Assembly: GCA_963573385.1 (NCBI GenBank)
Contig: CAUYLG010041567.1
Span: 47,753-111,752, forward strand
DNA length: 64,000 nucleotides
Direction of reading: 5' to 3'
From: Cacajao melanocephalus
Lineage: Eukaryota; Chordata; Mammalia; Primates; Pitheciidae
A program made the translations under genes and the position numbers. This document shows positions 24,295 to 36,237 of the stretch, one piece after another; the stretch's first letter is position 1; each line of letters starts with the position of its first letter. The notes below the pieces were generated by a model, which made no database searches, was not told where the DNA came from, and saw nothing but the letters and a program-made list of their open reading frames with translations.

Positions 24295-24608
24295 ACTGGG
24301 TGCAATGGCTCATGCCTATAATCCCAGCACTTTGGGAGACTGAGGTAGGAAGAGTTGCTTGAGCCCAGGAGTTCAAGACTAGCCTGAGCAATATAGTGAG
24401 ACCTCATCTCTACCAAAAAAAAAAAAAAAAAAAAAATTCAAATGGCTGAGTGTGGTGGCATGTACCTGTAGTCCCAGCTACTTGGGAGGCTAATGTGGGA
24501 GGATCACTTGAGCCCAGGAGGCAGAGGTTATAGTGAGCTTAGATTGTACCACTGCACTCCAGCCTGGGTGACAGGGGGAGACCCTGTTTCAAAAAACAAA
24601 CAAAAAGT
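24295..24608 (+). repeat. Alu SINE with long middle A-run
   Basis: Full dimer. The mid-element A-rich linker at about 24415-24437 has grown to over 20 A, longer than the 3' tail, which is interrupted by C. Confidence 0.93.
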
Positions 24609-24694
24609 ATTAAAGGATAGGAGTGGGACATTCCTAGGGACAGCCCCAGGGAGAAGGCCAAGGCATACTCAGGTCTCATCCAAAGTAATAAAAG

Positions 24695-24958
<264 letters not shown>

Positions 24959-25039
24959 ATTTTTTTAAAGGTAAACAGGCCACCCAGGTGAGACAGGGTC
25001 AAACCCACCTCTGAACTCACTGGATCAGGATGGGGAGCA

Positions 25040-25215
25040 AACAGTAATTTTCTGAGGACCTATTATGTGCTAAGCACATTTGTTACCTTCTTTAATCTTC
25101 AGAACAATTTTGTGAGATTAGCAGTATTGGCCCCATTTTACAGATGAGGGAACTGAGGCCTAAGTCCACACAGCCAGTGGGTAGTGGAGCTGCTCTGCCA
25201 GACTCCAGTGCTTTG
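25040..25215 (-). repeat. MIR SINE
   Basis: 'cctattatgtgctaagcaca', 'cccattttacagatgaggga' and 'cacacagccagtgggtagtg' in antisense order. Confidence 0.8.
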
Positions 25216-25394
25216 TATCATATTCGTGCCGAAAGTCTTGCTTGGTGTGGGGTCTTTGGCAGGGCAGGCATCTGGGCATAGATGCTCCAAGCAGCACATG
25301 GCTGGAAGCGAGTTCCAAGGCAGCTCTGTGGGGTCCCAAACTGAGGCTGAGGACATGTCACGGAGCGGGGCATGCTGTGCTGAGAGGGCATCTC

Positions 25395-25700
25395 TTCATT
25401 CATGTGTTCCAAGGACATCTCTTGAGTCTAGTCCCTGCCAGTCTACACCCTTCCTGGAGCACACAGGCTTGGGGAGGGACAGATATTATACAGTCACCCA
25501 AAGACACAAACAGAATGAGGAGAGACTCCACTGGTGCAGTGAGAGAAATTAGCATGGTGACACCATGAAGATGAACTGGGTAGGAGACCTGTGTGACATG
25601 GCACTGTCCAGGATGGCCCTCTCTAAGGAGATGGCACTTGACCTGAGACCCGAAAGGGTGACATGGATCCAGCCATGCTGGACAGTGCTCATATAACATT
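25395..25700 (-). repeat. L2 LINE fragment
   Basis: 'tcattcatgtgttccaagga', 'ccttcctggagcacacaggc' and 'ggccctctctaaggagatgg' match antisense L2 3' sequence. Confidence 0.55.
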
Positions 25701-25719
25701 GTTGCTGTTAGCAGGACAA

Positions 25720-25960
25720 TTGGGGACAACCCATTTGTCCATCACCACGGGACCAGTTAAAGCCATTTTACTGCAGCCACACAGTAGCGCCTGCTGCAGC
25801 TGTTAGAAACGGGGCCGCGGAGCTAAATTTATTGTTGCATAAAGAACTTCATAGTGTGTTGTAGAGTTTTTTTTTAAAGAGGTTATAAAACAGCATGGGT
25901 AGTATTATATCATTTCTGTAAGAATTACGTGTGTTTCTGAAAGCTGCACAGTGCTCCTCC
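25720..25960 (+). repeat. L1-like 3' UTR relic
   Basis: 'acaacccatttgtccatcac', 'gggaccagttaaagccattt' and 'gcagctgttagaaacggggc' resemble old L1 3' sequence in sense. A related relic lies at 26800. Confidence 0.45.
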
Positions 25961-26119
25961 TGGGAAGTGGGGGCATGGATGATCTTTGGTTCTTCTGTCT
26001 ACTTTTCTAGATTTGGAGTCTTTCCTGAGTTTTGGGACTTGTGGGGAGGAACAGAGGATTTTAGGGTTCCCATGGTCTTGCCTAGGGTACTTCTTCTCTC
26101 CTGCTATCCACCTCAGTGG

Positions 26120-26290
26120 GATAAGGCATGGGCTGGGGAATCAGCAGATCTGGGTCATCCCTTTGACCACGTGACCATAGAGAAGTCACTCGCCCTCTCT
26201 AAGGCTGAGTTTCCTCTTCCGAAAAACAGAGATAAGAATAGCATCGGAGAGTGGGCATGGGGCTTAAGTGAGTGAAAACATGTGGAGGGC
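26120..26290 (+). repeat. MIR SINE
   Basis: 'aggcatgggctggggaatca', 'gagaagtcactcgccctctc' and 'ctgagtttcctcttccgaaa' in sense order. Confidence 0.7.
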
Positions 26291-26795
26291 TAGGGCAATG
26301 CCAAGGTTGCATCCCTGATGGCGCTGCTGCCGTGACAGCTGTGACTGCCAGAGGTGGCACCTACTGTGTGTCACCATGTTCTGCCAGGGCTCCCCAGGCT
26401 TACCTCTCCTTCCATCACTGGGAGTCAGACCCAGTTGGGAGACAAGGTCCAGGGTGGTGGTCAGCTTGGCTGGGCACAGGACCAGCTGGACCTTAGGTTA
26501 GCACCAACCACCCCACCTCCCACCTCCCTCCCCACCACCTCCCTGGCATCTACCACTGAGCATCCTTGCCAGAGACACTGTGATGGGGACACCCTGGCCC
26601 AGGATTTGCTTTTTTTTTTACAACTAGCACACCTTCAGATACTATTTTACAGCCACAAAGAGAATCTTAAATCTCAGGCAGAACAACGTACACTCGTGTA
26701 GTCAAACTCTTAGAATCGTGGAATCTTAGTCATAAATCATCCAGCAAGTGCAAACATATGCATTTTGCAAGTAAGTTCACTGCACCTTTCTTGAT
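26291..26795. other. Unique sequence
   Basis: Includes a C-rich run (26500-26560) and a T11 run near 26610. No repeat family or exon assigned. Confidence 0.35.
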
Positions 26796-26799
26796 TACA

Positions 26800-27210
26800 G
26801 TGATAAATTAGAAACAACCCAATTCTCTATTTGTGAGAATTGGTTAAATAACTTACATCCGGCCAGACAATGGCATTCTCTGCAGGTATAGAAACAGGGC
26901 TGTAAATCTCTATTTGTTGACATGGAAACTTGTCCATGGTGCCTTGTTGGGGAAAAATAGGAGGTTAAAAACGGGTGTCTGTTGTGTGACATCTTGATTT
27001 GGAGTCTTTTTCTGAGTGTCAGGATTTGCAGGGAGGAACAGGATATCTACTTAGATATCTACTGATTTTTTCACTTTTGTTATGAAAAATGTATATGAAT
27101 ATACATCTGGCTCAGGAGATGCTCAGAAGGCTCATCATTAAACTATTGATAGTGGCTTCCTCTGGATGGTGAGATATAGGTGAGCTCTATTTTTATTTTT
27201 ATTCATATCA
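26800..27210 (+). repeat. L1-like 3' UTR relic
   Basis: 'attagaaacaacccaattct', 'gaattggttaaataacttac' and 'tagtggcttcctctggatgg' are typical of old L1 3' ends. It shares a ~50-bp block at 26996-27046 with 26011-26062. Confidence 0.5.
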
Positions 27211-27219
27211 TTCAGAGTT

Positions 27220-27620
27220 TTTTCCAAGTAAGGTGACAGAAAACCCACTCCAAACTAGTTTAAACAAAAATGGATTTTATTGACTTGTAACTGTAAAGTT
27301 CAGAGGTCTGATGGCTTCAGGCGCAGCTGGATCCAGGGGCTTGGGGGCCACCAAGACCTGATTTCTCTCAGTTTCTCAACTCGGCTCTCTCTGGGTTATT
27401 CCCATGTTCTCATTAAACTCTCACGTACAGGTAATAAGATACCTGTCCAAAGAAATAAGCAATAATTTTTTCCCCAATTGCTCAAACTCAAGTCCCAGAA
27501 CTGAGTCTTGGTCTTGATTGGTCAAATTTGTGGGATGTGTCCACCCCTCAGTCAGTTGCTGTTGCTAGGGGGAATTCGGCACTCTGATTGGTAGCCCGGG
27601 CCTATGTATGCTCCCCACCC
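27220..27620 (-). repeat. Unassigned CCAAT-rich interspersed repeat
   Basis: 'cccactccaaactagtttaa', 'gcagctggatccaggggctt', 'cttggtcttgattggtcaaa' and 'gcactctgattggtagcc'. Inverted relative to the related stretch at 9455-9720. Confidence 0.4.
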
Positions 27621-27790
27621 CAGCTGGGGGTGCAGTCAACACCGCTGGGACCTCAGGAGTGGAGAGTAAAGTAGCTTCCCCGAAAGTAACTGTAGGCTAT
27701 GGCCTAAAGTAGACCAAATGGTGGCCAAACCCAGCAACCCTACCTCCTGTAATTATCTGAATTTCCCAAAATGCATGATTTTCATAATCA

Positions 27791-28147
<357 letters not shown>

Positions 28148-28274
28148 TCACTGGGGCAGCCTTAGACTTTCTTGGAGTCAGAACATTGTAATCTCTGAAG
28201 TACCAATTTCGCTCAGAAGACATCGACCCTCTCTGTCCCGGAAGGGAGCTGTCCTGGCCATCTAAACGACTGCA

Positions 28275-28655
28275 GTCTTTGGAGGCTGATTTGTCTGGAA
28301 TGTGAGCAGTGCCAAGGTGGATGTGAATACAGGAGCTGTGGGAAGGAAAAGGCCAGCCTGGGAGCAAGGAAGGCTTCCTAGAGGAGATGATGCCTAAACT
28401 GAGTAGCCAAGCAGAGTGCTGGAAGAATGTTATAGGCAAGAAAAACAATGTGTCAAAAAAGGCCCAGAGCATGTGGTGAGGGTGCAACTATAGGATGAGA
28501 GGAGCCAAGCTCAGACCACAGGAGCCTTGAGTGCCAGGGTAGAAACTTGGACTTGATCCTGAAGGCAGTGGGGAGCCTTTGGGGGATATTGTGGGATGAG
28601 GGAAGTGTCAGTGAGGTCACTCTGTCTTGTGCTGAGAGCATAGCCTGGAGGAGTT
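28275..28655 (-). repeat. L2 LINE fragment
   Basis: 'aaggaaggcttcctagagga', 'acttggacttgatcctgaag' and 'gcagtggggagcctttgggg' match antisense L2. Confidence 0.7.
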
Positions 28656-28709
28656 AGATCAAGGCCCCACATGAGGAAGGAGAAAAAGAACCCAATGGCC
28701 CCTCAAGGG

Positions 28710-28880
28710 AGCCTTAGATATCTACTGGTCTAAATTCCCTCCCACCCTGAGTCAGAATTCCTGTCCTGAGATGCCCAGCCACTGCTTGCATACCTCCAGA
28801 GATGGGGAGCTCACTATCCATTTTTTCCACTGTTAGTTAGAAAGCTTCTTCACAAGACAAAGCCCACAGTTCTGGTACTG
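28710..28880. repeat. CR1/L3-like relic
   Basis: 'cagagatggggagctcacta' followed by 'gttagttagaaagcttcttc' resembles an ancient CR1/L3 LINE segment. Very diverged. Confidence 0.4.
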
Positions 28881-29079
28881 CTCAAGACACTGAGGGCTGT
28901 CCCCCAAATGACTGCTGAGAGGTCAGGCAGAAGCCTGCATTTCCAGGTCAGGGGGGTCCAAGATTAGTGAGCCCTGGATGTCTGCAAACCCTGCTGGGAG
29001 TTTCAATGGAGGGCAGAGAGAGTCCCATTACCTTGACAATAAAGGAAGTATTTAGGCCTTTAGACACACATCTGCTGCC

Positions 29080-29195
29080 TCAGTTAATTTTCCAAATGCC
29101 CCCTGTGTTTTATACAGAAGGAAACTGAGGCTCAGAGAGGCCAAGCCGCCTATGTGACAACACAGAGCAAGTTGGAGGCAGGGCTGGGACATGGA
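29080..29195 (-). repeat. MIR fragment
   Basis: 'acagaaggaaactgaggctc', 'gagaggccaagccgcctatg' and 'gcagggctgggacatggacc' are antisense MIR. Confidence 0.65.
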
Positions 29196-29469
29196 CCCAG
29201 TCTCTCCCCCACCACCCCCTCCATGGCCCTACTCCTCATCTCCTGCCACCCTGCAGGTGGGATCTGGTCGCTTCATCCGCTTGGGTTTGGACAGCTTTTT
29301 TCTGGAAACTCTAGTCATTCCCAGATCATCCCCTGATTCTCTTCTAAATCCTCAAATGTTTTGTGACTGTTTTAACAGTAGCATCTTTTGTTTCTGATAT
29401 AGCAAAGTTATGACTTGCATGAGCTGTGTTTCATGGGTCATCTCTAACACTTTATCATGCCCCACGGTC
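29196..29469. other. Unique sequence
   Basis: No repeat or exon recognised. Confidence 0.3.
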
Positions 29470-30038
29470 TTCATTTGGTCATTCGTCTCCACACTCCACA
29501 GACATCTGTGCCTACCATGTGCCTGGTGCTGCACTAGATGTGGAGCTACAAGGATGAATCAGAGCTGCCCCTGCCCAGGGGAAATTTTCAATTCAGCCCA
29601 GGAGAAAGGCATCTCCGACAGTGATGACAGGTGAGGCATGAGAGATGAGAGGTAGGTGCTGATCACTCAGGAATCTCCAGAGCCAAAGCAGTTGATTCTG
29701 TTCCTCCAAGCAGTGTTGAAGGATGAATAGGGATTCTCCATGGAGAAGCAACTGGGAGGAGCTCTGTGAAGATCTCACCTGCCACCTGTTTAGCTGTTAG
29801 GCAGGAGGGTGTGAGGGATGGATGTTGGGGAGACAAAGGGCTAGAGAGGTCGGCCAAGGCTGGAGCTTAAAAGGCCTCAACTATTGGGCTGGGGAGTTTG
29901 AATTTGACCCTTAGGATAAAAGGGAGCCAAAGGCAGGTTAGGTCTGGGTGTTGATCCTGGCTTTGTCCAGGAGTTCAAGGCTGCAGTGTGCAGTGAGCTA
30001 TGATCCCACCGCTGCACTCCAGCCTGGGTGGCAGAGCA

Positions 30039-30042
<4 letters not shown>

Positions 30043-30088
<46 letters not shown>

Positions 30089-30120
30089 CTCTGTGTGTGT
30101 GTGTCTGTCTGTCTGTCTGC
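30043..30120. repeat. (TC)n-(TG)n-(TCTG)n microsatellite
   Basis: About 22 TC units (30043-30086), then TG (30092-30103) and TCTG (30104-30119). The tract sits where the T-run of the inserted antisense Alu should be. Confidence 0.9.
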
Positions 30121-30274
30121 CTCTGGACAGTGTCTCTTGATCTGTTGCCCAGGCTGGAGTCCAGTGGCATGTTAAGGGCTCACTGCAACCTCTTGACTCC
30201 TGGGCTCAAGCGATCCTCCTGCCTTGGTTTCCCAAAGTGCTGAGATTACAGGCTTGAGCTACTGTGCCCAGCAG
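30121..30274 (-). repeat. Shortened antisense Alu inserted in Alu
   Basis: 'tgatctgttgcccaggctgg' to 'gagctactgtgcccagca'. The segment between 'ctcctgccttgg' and 'tttcccaaagtgctgagatt' lacks one arm's worth of sequence, giving a monomer-like length. Confidence 0.8.
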
Positions 30275-30559
30275 AGACCCTGTCTCTTTAAAAATATATT
30301 TTTTTAAATAAGCCAAGATCCTGGGCTGGACTTGGAGGTGACAGTGGGTAGGACAAGACCATGAGAATGGCACAGAGGGGCGTTTATCAGGGAGATTCAA
30401 CAAAATTTGGGGACTGGGTTCTACTCAACGGGTGGCATGGGCTTGGGGCCCTGTTGACTGGTGTTGAGATGAATCCTGGCAAAGCCTGGGTCAGTGTCCC
30501 CAGGTGGGGCCCGCAGGGTCCTCCTCAGCTTCATGAGACTTAGAGCAGCAGCCCGGTGA

Positions 30560-30760
30560 GGCCTCCAGGGTCCTGCATCTCTGCCAAATGACTAGGACAA
30601 GTCTCTTCCCCTTGCGGAGCCTCAGTTTTCTCCTATGTAAAGCTGAAGCGATGATAGTACCACTCCAGGCATTGTGGAGAAGGTTGGAGGAGAGTGTGTT
30701 AAGGGCAGGTTCTCCACGGTGCCTGGCACATAGGAAGTGCTTGGTGACTGGAGGCTGTTC
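30560..30760 (+). repeat. MIR SINE
   Basis: 'ggacaagtctcttccccttg', 'gcctcagttttctcctatgt' and 'gtgcctggcacataggaagt' in sense order. Confidence 0.75.
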
Positions 30761-31045
30761 TGGTTACCATGGTCCAGGGGCAGAGGTGGGTGAGAGAGCT
30801 GGCTGGCACTGGAGCTCCAGATCCCTGCTTGGGCAGCTGTGTGAGGACCTGGAGTGTGTCACCCGGAGGAGGGAAACCAGAGAGGGGCCTGGCTCCCTGC
30901 CTTTCTGTCACTTTTGGGGGAGGCAGGGTCTGGGTCTGATACTCACAGGAAAAGCTCCAGGGAAGGAGATCCCAGCTTAGGCTAGGAAAACCATTTGGGT
31001 ACAAAGAATTCTCTGCAGATGGGCTAGCTTGGGTGGTAGGTAGCA
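30761..31045. other. Unique sequence
   Basis: Nothing recognised. Confidence 0.3.
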
Positions 31046-31049
31046 AGCT

Positions 31050-31160
31050 CCTCATCACTGGGAGTGTTCAAGCAGCAGCTGTACCACAGCTTGGCAGAGA
31101 GTCTGTAGAGGATTTGTGATTCAGCTGAGGATCTGAAAGGTGCTTTCCAGCCCAGAGTGT
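31050..31160 (+). repeat. CR1/L3-like 3' end relic
   Basis: 'gggagtgttcaagcagcagc', 'gagagtctgtagaggatttg' and 'aaaggtgctttccagccc' parallel the L3/CR1 3' end. Old and diverged. Confidence 0.5.
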
Positions 31161-31164
31161 CTGA

Positions 31165-31345
31165 TTTCAGGTCCTTCGTTCTCTGAACCTTGGTTTCCTC
31201 ATCTGTAATACGAGGATAACAGCAGCCCCCATCTTAGAGTTGGTTGCAAAGTTTAAGTGAAATCATCCAAATAAAGTGCTTAACCCAGATTTGGCGCATT
31301 TCAAGCGCTCGGTGAATGGTGGCTATTATTACTGTGGATGTTGCG
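31165..31345 (+). repeat. MIR SINE 3' half
   Basis: 'aaccttggtttcctcatctg', 'aagtttaagtgaaatcatcc' and 'ggtgaatggtggctattatt' are sense MIR. Confidence 0.75.
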
Positions 31346-31985
31346 CTAGATTCCTAGGCATGTCACTTCCATCTGAGAGCCTCAGGCGCCTCTGCTCATC
31401 AGGGTGCTCCTGCCTGCCTGCCCTTTGGACCCACTTTCTGGCCTTCTCATTGCCACCGTCTCTGTCTCCAGCTCCCCCTTGAACCTCCCTGGGAGGTGGT
31501 GGGATTTCCAGACCCTTCTGGGCCCCTTTTAGCTCCCACTTGAGCAAGAGTTGGCAGGTTGGGGCGGCGGATGCCATCCGCCTCCCATATGCTTCCTGCT
31601 ATTTAGAGGAAAACTCTCCCCGCGTTCCTCCAACCACACGGGCTGACATTTCCAGACAGACGCTGGAATCAGCTCTTCGGGGGATTGGCAGATAAATTTG
31701 GCCCAGGCTTTTGGGAAAATCTTCAGCCTTACTGGGGAAGCAGAGCCCAGGCTCAACGACTTCCGTCCACCCTGCGACTCCTCGGGCCTGGTCCTGCAGG
31801 GGGCTGGAGCACTGTTCTACAGCCTTCCTGAATAGGGTAAGTCTTACCAGCCCAGACTTCCCCCAGGAGAGCCCCACTTGCCGGGAAGTTGCTGCTTCCA
31901 GCCTTTCACTCAGAGGCAGCTGGAGTTGCAAGGGGAAGCTCCTCCCCCTACGCCAAGACACCTGGGTGTTACCCTACTCAGCCTG
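31346..31985. other. Unique GC-rich block, possible regulatory DNA
   Basis: Non-repetitive. 31560-31700 holds scattered CpGs, 'ctgctatttagaggaaaact' and 'tttgggaaaatc'. A donor-like 'ataggg|taagtc' near 31836 has a possible acceptor 'cctggtcctgcag' ending at 31799, giving a tiny exon-like unit. Not convincing alone. Confidence 0.35.
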
Positions 31986-31989
31986 GCAG

Positions 31990-32195
31990 AGGAGCAGGTT
32001 TGGGATAATAGATACCTGAGCTCCAGACCACTTCCTGTCTCTGTGATCTCAGGTGACTCCACCTCTCTGAGCCTCTTTTTCTTCATTTGTAAAATGGGGA
32101 TAATAATAAGATCTGTCTGATTAAAAGCCTTAGGATGGATGGTGCCTGGCATATGCTAAATGCACAACAAATATTAGCCACTATTACTATCATCA
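31990..32195 (+). repeat. MIR SINE
   Basis: 'ctctctgagcctctttttct', 'tcatttgtaaaatggggata' and 'gtgcctggcatatgctaaat' in sense order. Confidence 0.8.
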
Positions 32196-32690
32196 TCTTT
32201 GCTTTCGTTATTCTTTGGGCTAGAACAGCGCCTAGCACTTAATAGGGGTTCAGTAAATGTGAATGTCTTTTCCCTTCTTCTTTCCTACAGCTGTGGCTGC
32301 TCAAGGAATATAGGGGCATTTCAGACTTAGCTCAGGTTGGTGTAACCAGTGGCAGAAATGCAAGAGGAAGGACAAGCAGAGTCTGCCACATTCAGGATAG
32401 AACGTAGACAGCCAGTTCCCCTCTACACACACACACACACACACACGCACCTATGTCCCAAAATCTCATTCATCCCATTGGAGTCTGGAATTCCCCTCTG
32501 CTTGGTTTTGATGGGCAAAAGGGAAGAGGAAGGCCTGGCAAGGCCTGTACTCTCTGTGGGCCTGGCTGGAGGCAGAGTCCGGGAGACACTTGGGTGTCAG
32601 CCACAGTAGGAGGGTTCGGAGAAGCTGGAGTAGTTCTGTTTGGCTGGAGTAGAAAGTGGGTGGCGGGAAAGCGTAGGAAGCAAATTTGAG
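32196..32690. other. Unique sequence with acceptor-like site
   Basis: 'cccttcttctttcctacag' ends at 32290 and would make a good splice acceptor, but no matching donor was found downstream. Contains the CA repeat below. Confidence 0.35.
32425..32446. repeat. (AC)n microsatellite
   Basis: About 11 uninterrupted AC units followed by 'gcac'. Confidence 0.9.
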
Positions 32691-32694
32691 CTTC

Positions 32695-33130
32695 ATTCAG
32701 CACCTCCTGATTGAGCTCAAGTACCGGGCCTTGTGCCAGGGACTGGGGAAATAGGTGGAAAAGATGGGTACGCTTCCTGCCCTCAACAAGCTCTGGTTCT
32801 GGGACAGGAAGGCAACGGCAAACGTGCCAGCAGTAAGCTAGCAACACTCTGGGTTACGCTCAAATAGCCCCAGGTGCTGAGAGAGAGGGAGCCACAGGAC
32901 AGTGGTGATGGGTACCTGCTGGAGACAGGGTGGTCGGAGAGGGCCTCTTTGTCACCTCAAGCACACACTGGAGCTGGCTCTGCGAATGCTGGGTGGGCAA
33001 AGTGGCAGGAGGCAGAGGGGGCAGTGAGAACAAAGGTTGGGAAGGTGGCTGGAGCCAGACCCTGGAGGCCTTGAGGGCCAGGCGCCCATGAGAGATGCTC
33101 TTGAAAATTATTCTGTGGTGGGTGCGGGAC
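32695..33130 (-). repeat. L2 LINE
   Basis: 'ccttgtgccagggactgggg', 'ctgccctcaacaagctctgg' and 'ccagaccctggaggccttga' follow antisense L2 order. Confidence 0.65.
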
Positions 33131-33500
33131 ACTGTCAGGGGTAAGAGATGGAACCAGGAGACCTGTCTGCAGAGATGGCTTGAGCATCTGCCGTGCATGC
33201 TATTGGAACAGTTGGGGGGAATTCTGGACTAGGGAGAGGTGGATGAGCAGAGAGCATCTCACAGGGTCAGGCTCTGAGTGGAATCCTGGGACTCGAGGCA
33301 CATATGTTTTGAAAGGAGGATCTGGACCTGCGTGTAGCTCAGGTGGAATCTGGTAAGAGAGAAGCATCAGGGAAACTTAGATCCAGACCTCAGGTAGTCA
33401 GGAAGACTTTTAGAGGAGAGCTCAGTGCTGGTTGTGGAGAAGGGCTTCCTGGCAGCCTGGGACTGCAGGTAGGAATGATAGCACACAGGTAGAGTGAGCA
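33131..33500. other. Unassigned, possibly L2-derived
   Basis: G-rich sequence with 'atctcacagggtcaggctct' and 'ttttagaggagagctcagtg' loosely like antisense L2. Not firmly assignable. Confidence 0.3.
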
Positions 33501-33504
33501 CAGA

Positions 33505-33600
33505 CTTCGGCATTCAACCCAGCAGCCAATTCCAGATCTGCTTACTTGCTGTGTGACTTTGGGAAATTCATTTGACCTCCCTAAGCCTCTCCTGTTATCA
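33505..33600 (+). repeat. MIR fragment
   Basis: 'cttacttgctgtgtgacttt' then 'tttgacctccctaagcctct' is the sense MIR core. Confidence 0.7.
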
Positions 33601-33692
33601 TAATACCGAATCAGTTGGAATTGCATTTGGCTGCCTGTGACAGAAGAAAACAAGTAACATTTGTATAAATACCCAGAAGGCTATTCTTCTCA

Positions 33693-34245
<553 letters not shown>

Positions 34246-34250
34246 AATAG

Positions 34251-34308
34251 TTAGCCAGGCATGGTGGCACATGCCTATAGTCCCAGCTATTTGGGAGGCT
34301 GCGGCAGG
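34251..34308 (+). repeat. Alu fragment
   Basis: Only 'ttagccaggcatggtggcac' to 'tttgggaggctgcggcaggc' is present, about 58 bp from the mid-element. Truncated on both sides. Confidence 0.85.
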
Positions 34309-34309
34309 C

Positions 34310-34640
34310 CTCTGCCATCCTTAGCATGCATCTTTCATTCTCATGGCTACAAAATGGCTGCTCCACCGCCATATGCTGCATCTGAATTTCAGGCAGGAAG
34401 AAGAGAGGAAAGCCTCCATGCTTCCCGAGTTTCTTTTTCTCACCAGGAAAACAAAGATTTCCTGGAAGCCCCACTTAGTGGATTTTTGCCTACATCTCTT
34501 TTCCCAGATTTGGTCACATGGCCACCCTAGCTGCAAGGGAAGCTGATGAAGTGAATATTTCTAACTGGGCCCTTCTGTTAAGCAAAAGGGAAGAATAGCT
34601 AGCAGGATAGCTAGCATGATCCACCTCAAAGTACTCACCT
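34310..34640 (+). repeat. Unassigned interspersed repeat
   Basis: 'ctgccatccttagcatgcat', 'ttggtcacatggccacccta', 'agctgcaagggaagctgatg' and 'agggaagaatagctagcagg'. Same family as 3010-3450, same strand. Confidence 0.45.
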
Positions 34641-34734
34641 CACAGGGAAAGATTCCAAGAGATATTTAATGTGCATAAAATAACCGGCAACCTCTCAATA
34701 AATGGTGGCTGCCTTTATTCTACTACTCTACCTA

Positions 34735-34870
34735 CATGTATTCATTCATTTAGCAAGCATATATTGTGTTTTGGGCACTGAACACAGGACTGGGCATGAC
34801 AGTGACAGTCCTTGCCCCTTTGGCACTCACAACAGGTAGGGAAGATGAACAAGGAAACAAATTCACTCTA
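34735..34870 (-). repeat. L2 LINE 3' end
   Basis: 'gtattcattcatttagcaag', 'gttttgggcactgaacacag' and 'cagtccttgcccctttggca' in antisense. Confidence 0.7.
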
Positions 34871-34984
34871 TTTCAATCAGTGTCAAAACAGAGGATTTTT
34901 GTCTGTGTTTTCTCTTCGCTGCGGTTTCTCCACCTAAAGCAATGGCTAGGACACACTAGGCACAAAATAGTTATTGAATGAATT

Positions 34985-35175
34985 ATATAGTTTAAGAAAC
35001 ACCTACTAGGGGCTTACTACATACAAGACTCTGGATTGGTTAGAGAAAGTGGGTGACACATTGTCCCTCCCTTCAGAAGAAGCAAGGAAAAAAAGTCACT
35101 TTGTTGTGGACCTTGAGGTGGGTGCTGGGGACCTAGCAGTGGACAAGAATGTTGAGACTCCTGCCTTCATTGAGC
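34985..35175 (-). repeat. L2 LINE fragment
   Basis: 'aaacacctactaggggctta', then 'gggtgctggggacctagcag' and 'tgccttcattgagcccccag'. Possibly two overlapping L2 3' ends. Confidence 0.55.
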
Positions 35176-35224
35176 CCCCAGTCTGGGGATAGAGGCACTG
35201 GAGGAGTCCAGAGTCCTGAAAACA

Positions 35225-35310
35225 TTCTGTTCGGGTGTCCTGGGGTAAGTTCCTTCCAGTCCTTGGGCTTCCATTTTCTCACCTGTATGACAGGTATGAT
35301 GGGACCTGGT
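35225..35310 (+). repeat. MIR fragment
   Basis: 'gggtaagttccttccagtcc' and 'ccattttctcacctgtatga' match the sense MIR centre. Confidence 0.55.
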
Positions 35311-35689
35311 GGGGCTGTCACTGATGCTGGTGATGATGGTGGCATGTGTTTCATGAGCTCTACTCTTCTGTATGTGTAGGAGGCTGATACAGAGCTGGGG
35401 TGGGGGTTTCTCCTTGCCATGTTAGGAGAGGAGGCAACTGTTGCAGGAATGGGAGTGGGCTGCATCTGAGCCCCTTGCAATTGCATGGGGTCCCAGGAGG
35501 GCAAAGAATCTGGGCCCTACTTCCATCCTTGCCCACCCCAGTATCTGAGTCTGGTAGCTTGTTGACAGCTGGCCAGCTGGGCATACAGCATCCAGCACTG
35601 GATGCTGGCAAGCAGTGAATGGGCTGTGCTGGATACCTGAAGGTGAGAGATGAGGATGATTGTAATTATGGGAGGTCTGGAGGTGGAGA
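35311..35689. other. Unique sequence
   Basis: No repeat or exon recognised. Confidence 0.35.
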
Positions 35690-35787
35690 AGCAGCCTGGA
35701 ATTTGAGGGCAGAGATCTGGTTTTGTCACCTGTTTGGCTGTGTGACCTTTGAGAGATTTCTTGGCCCATCGGGACCTTGGTTTTCTT

Positions 35788-35928
35788 TTTCTTTTTCTGA
35801 GATAGAGTCTTGCTCTATCTTCCAGACTGGAATGCAGTGGGGCAATCAGAGCTTACTGCAGCCTTGAGTACCTGGCCTCAAAGAATCCTGCTTGCCTTAG
35901 CCTCCTGTGTAGGGCCACGGTGCCTGGC
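35788..35928 (-). repeat. Alu-derived monomer
   Basis: 'gatagagtcttgctctatct' to 'agggccacggtgcctggc', about one arm long with a jump from 'cctgtgtagg' to the element start. Fused to the T-run of the next Alu. Confidence 0.8.
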
Positions 35929-36237
35929 TTTTTTTTTTTTTTTTTTTTTTTTTTTGAGACAGAGTCTCACTCTGTCACCTAGGCTGGAGTACAGTGGTGT
36001 GATCTCGGCTAACTGCAGCCTCCATCTCTTGGGTTCAAGCCATTCTCTTGCCTCAGCCTTCCGAGTAGCTGGGATTACAGGCACGTTCCACCACGCTCAG
36101 CTAATTTTTGTATTTTTAGTAGAGACAGGGTTTCATCATGTTGGTCAGACTGGTCTTGAACTCCTGACCTCAAGCAGTCCACCCACTTCAGCCTCCCAAA
36201 GTGCTGGGATTACAGGCATGAGCCACTGCCTGGCCGG
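35929..36237 (-). repeat. Alu SINE with T27 run
   Basis: Antisense full dimer with an uninterrupted 27-T tail (35929-35955), then 'gagacagagtctcactctgt' to 'gagccactgcctggcc'. Confidence 0.95.

Larger units (their letters stand above)
29968..30298 (+). repeat. Alu right arm interrupted by a second Alu
   Basis: Sense piece 'caggagttcaaggctgcagt' to 'gcctgggtggcagag' stops near 30036. Its end 'agaccctgtctctttaaaaa' reappears at about 30275, after antisense Alu DNA. Confidence 0.75.
29470..30480 (-). repeat. L2 LINE split by Alu composite
   Basis: Starts with L2 3' end 'gtgcctaccatgtgcctggt', continues through 'ttggggagacaaagggctag' and 'gagtttgaatttgaccctta' to about 29960. A possible continuation ('ctggacttggaggtgacagt') follows the Alu composite. 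Confidence 0.55.

Noticed and set aside
31800..31836. Micro-exon between 'tgcag' and 'gtaagtc'
   Set aside because: Only ~36 bp with a mediocre acceptor. Too weak to annotate as an exon without transcript data.
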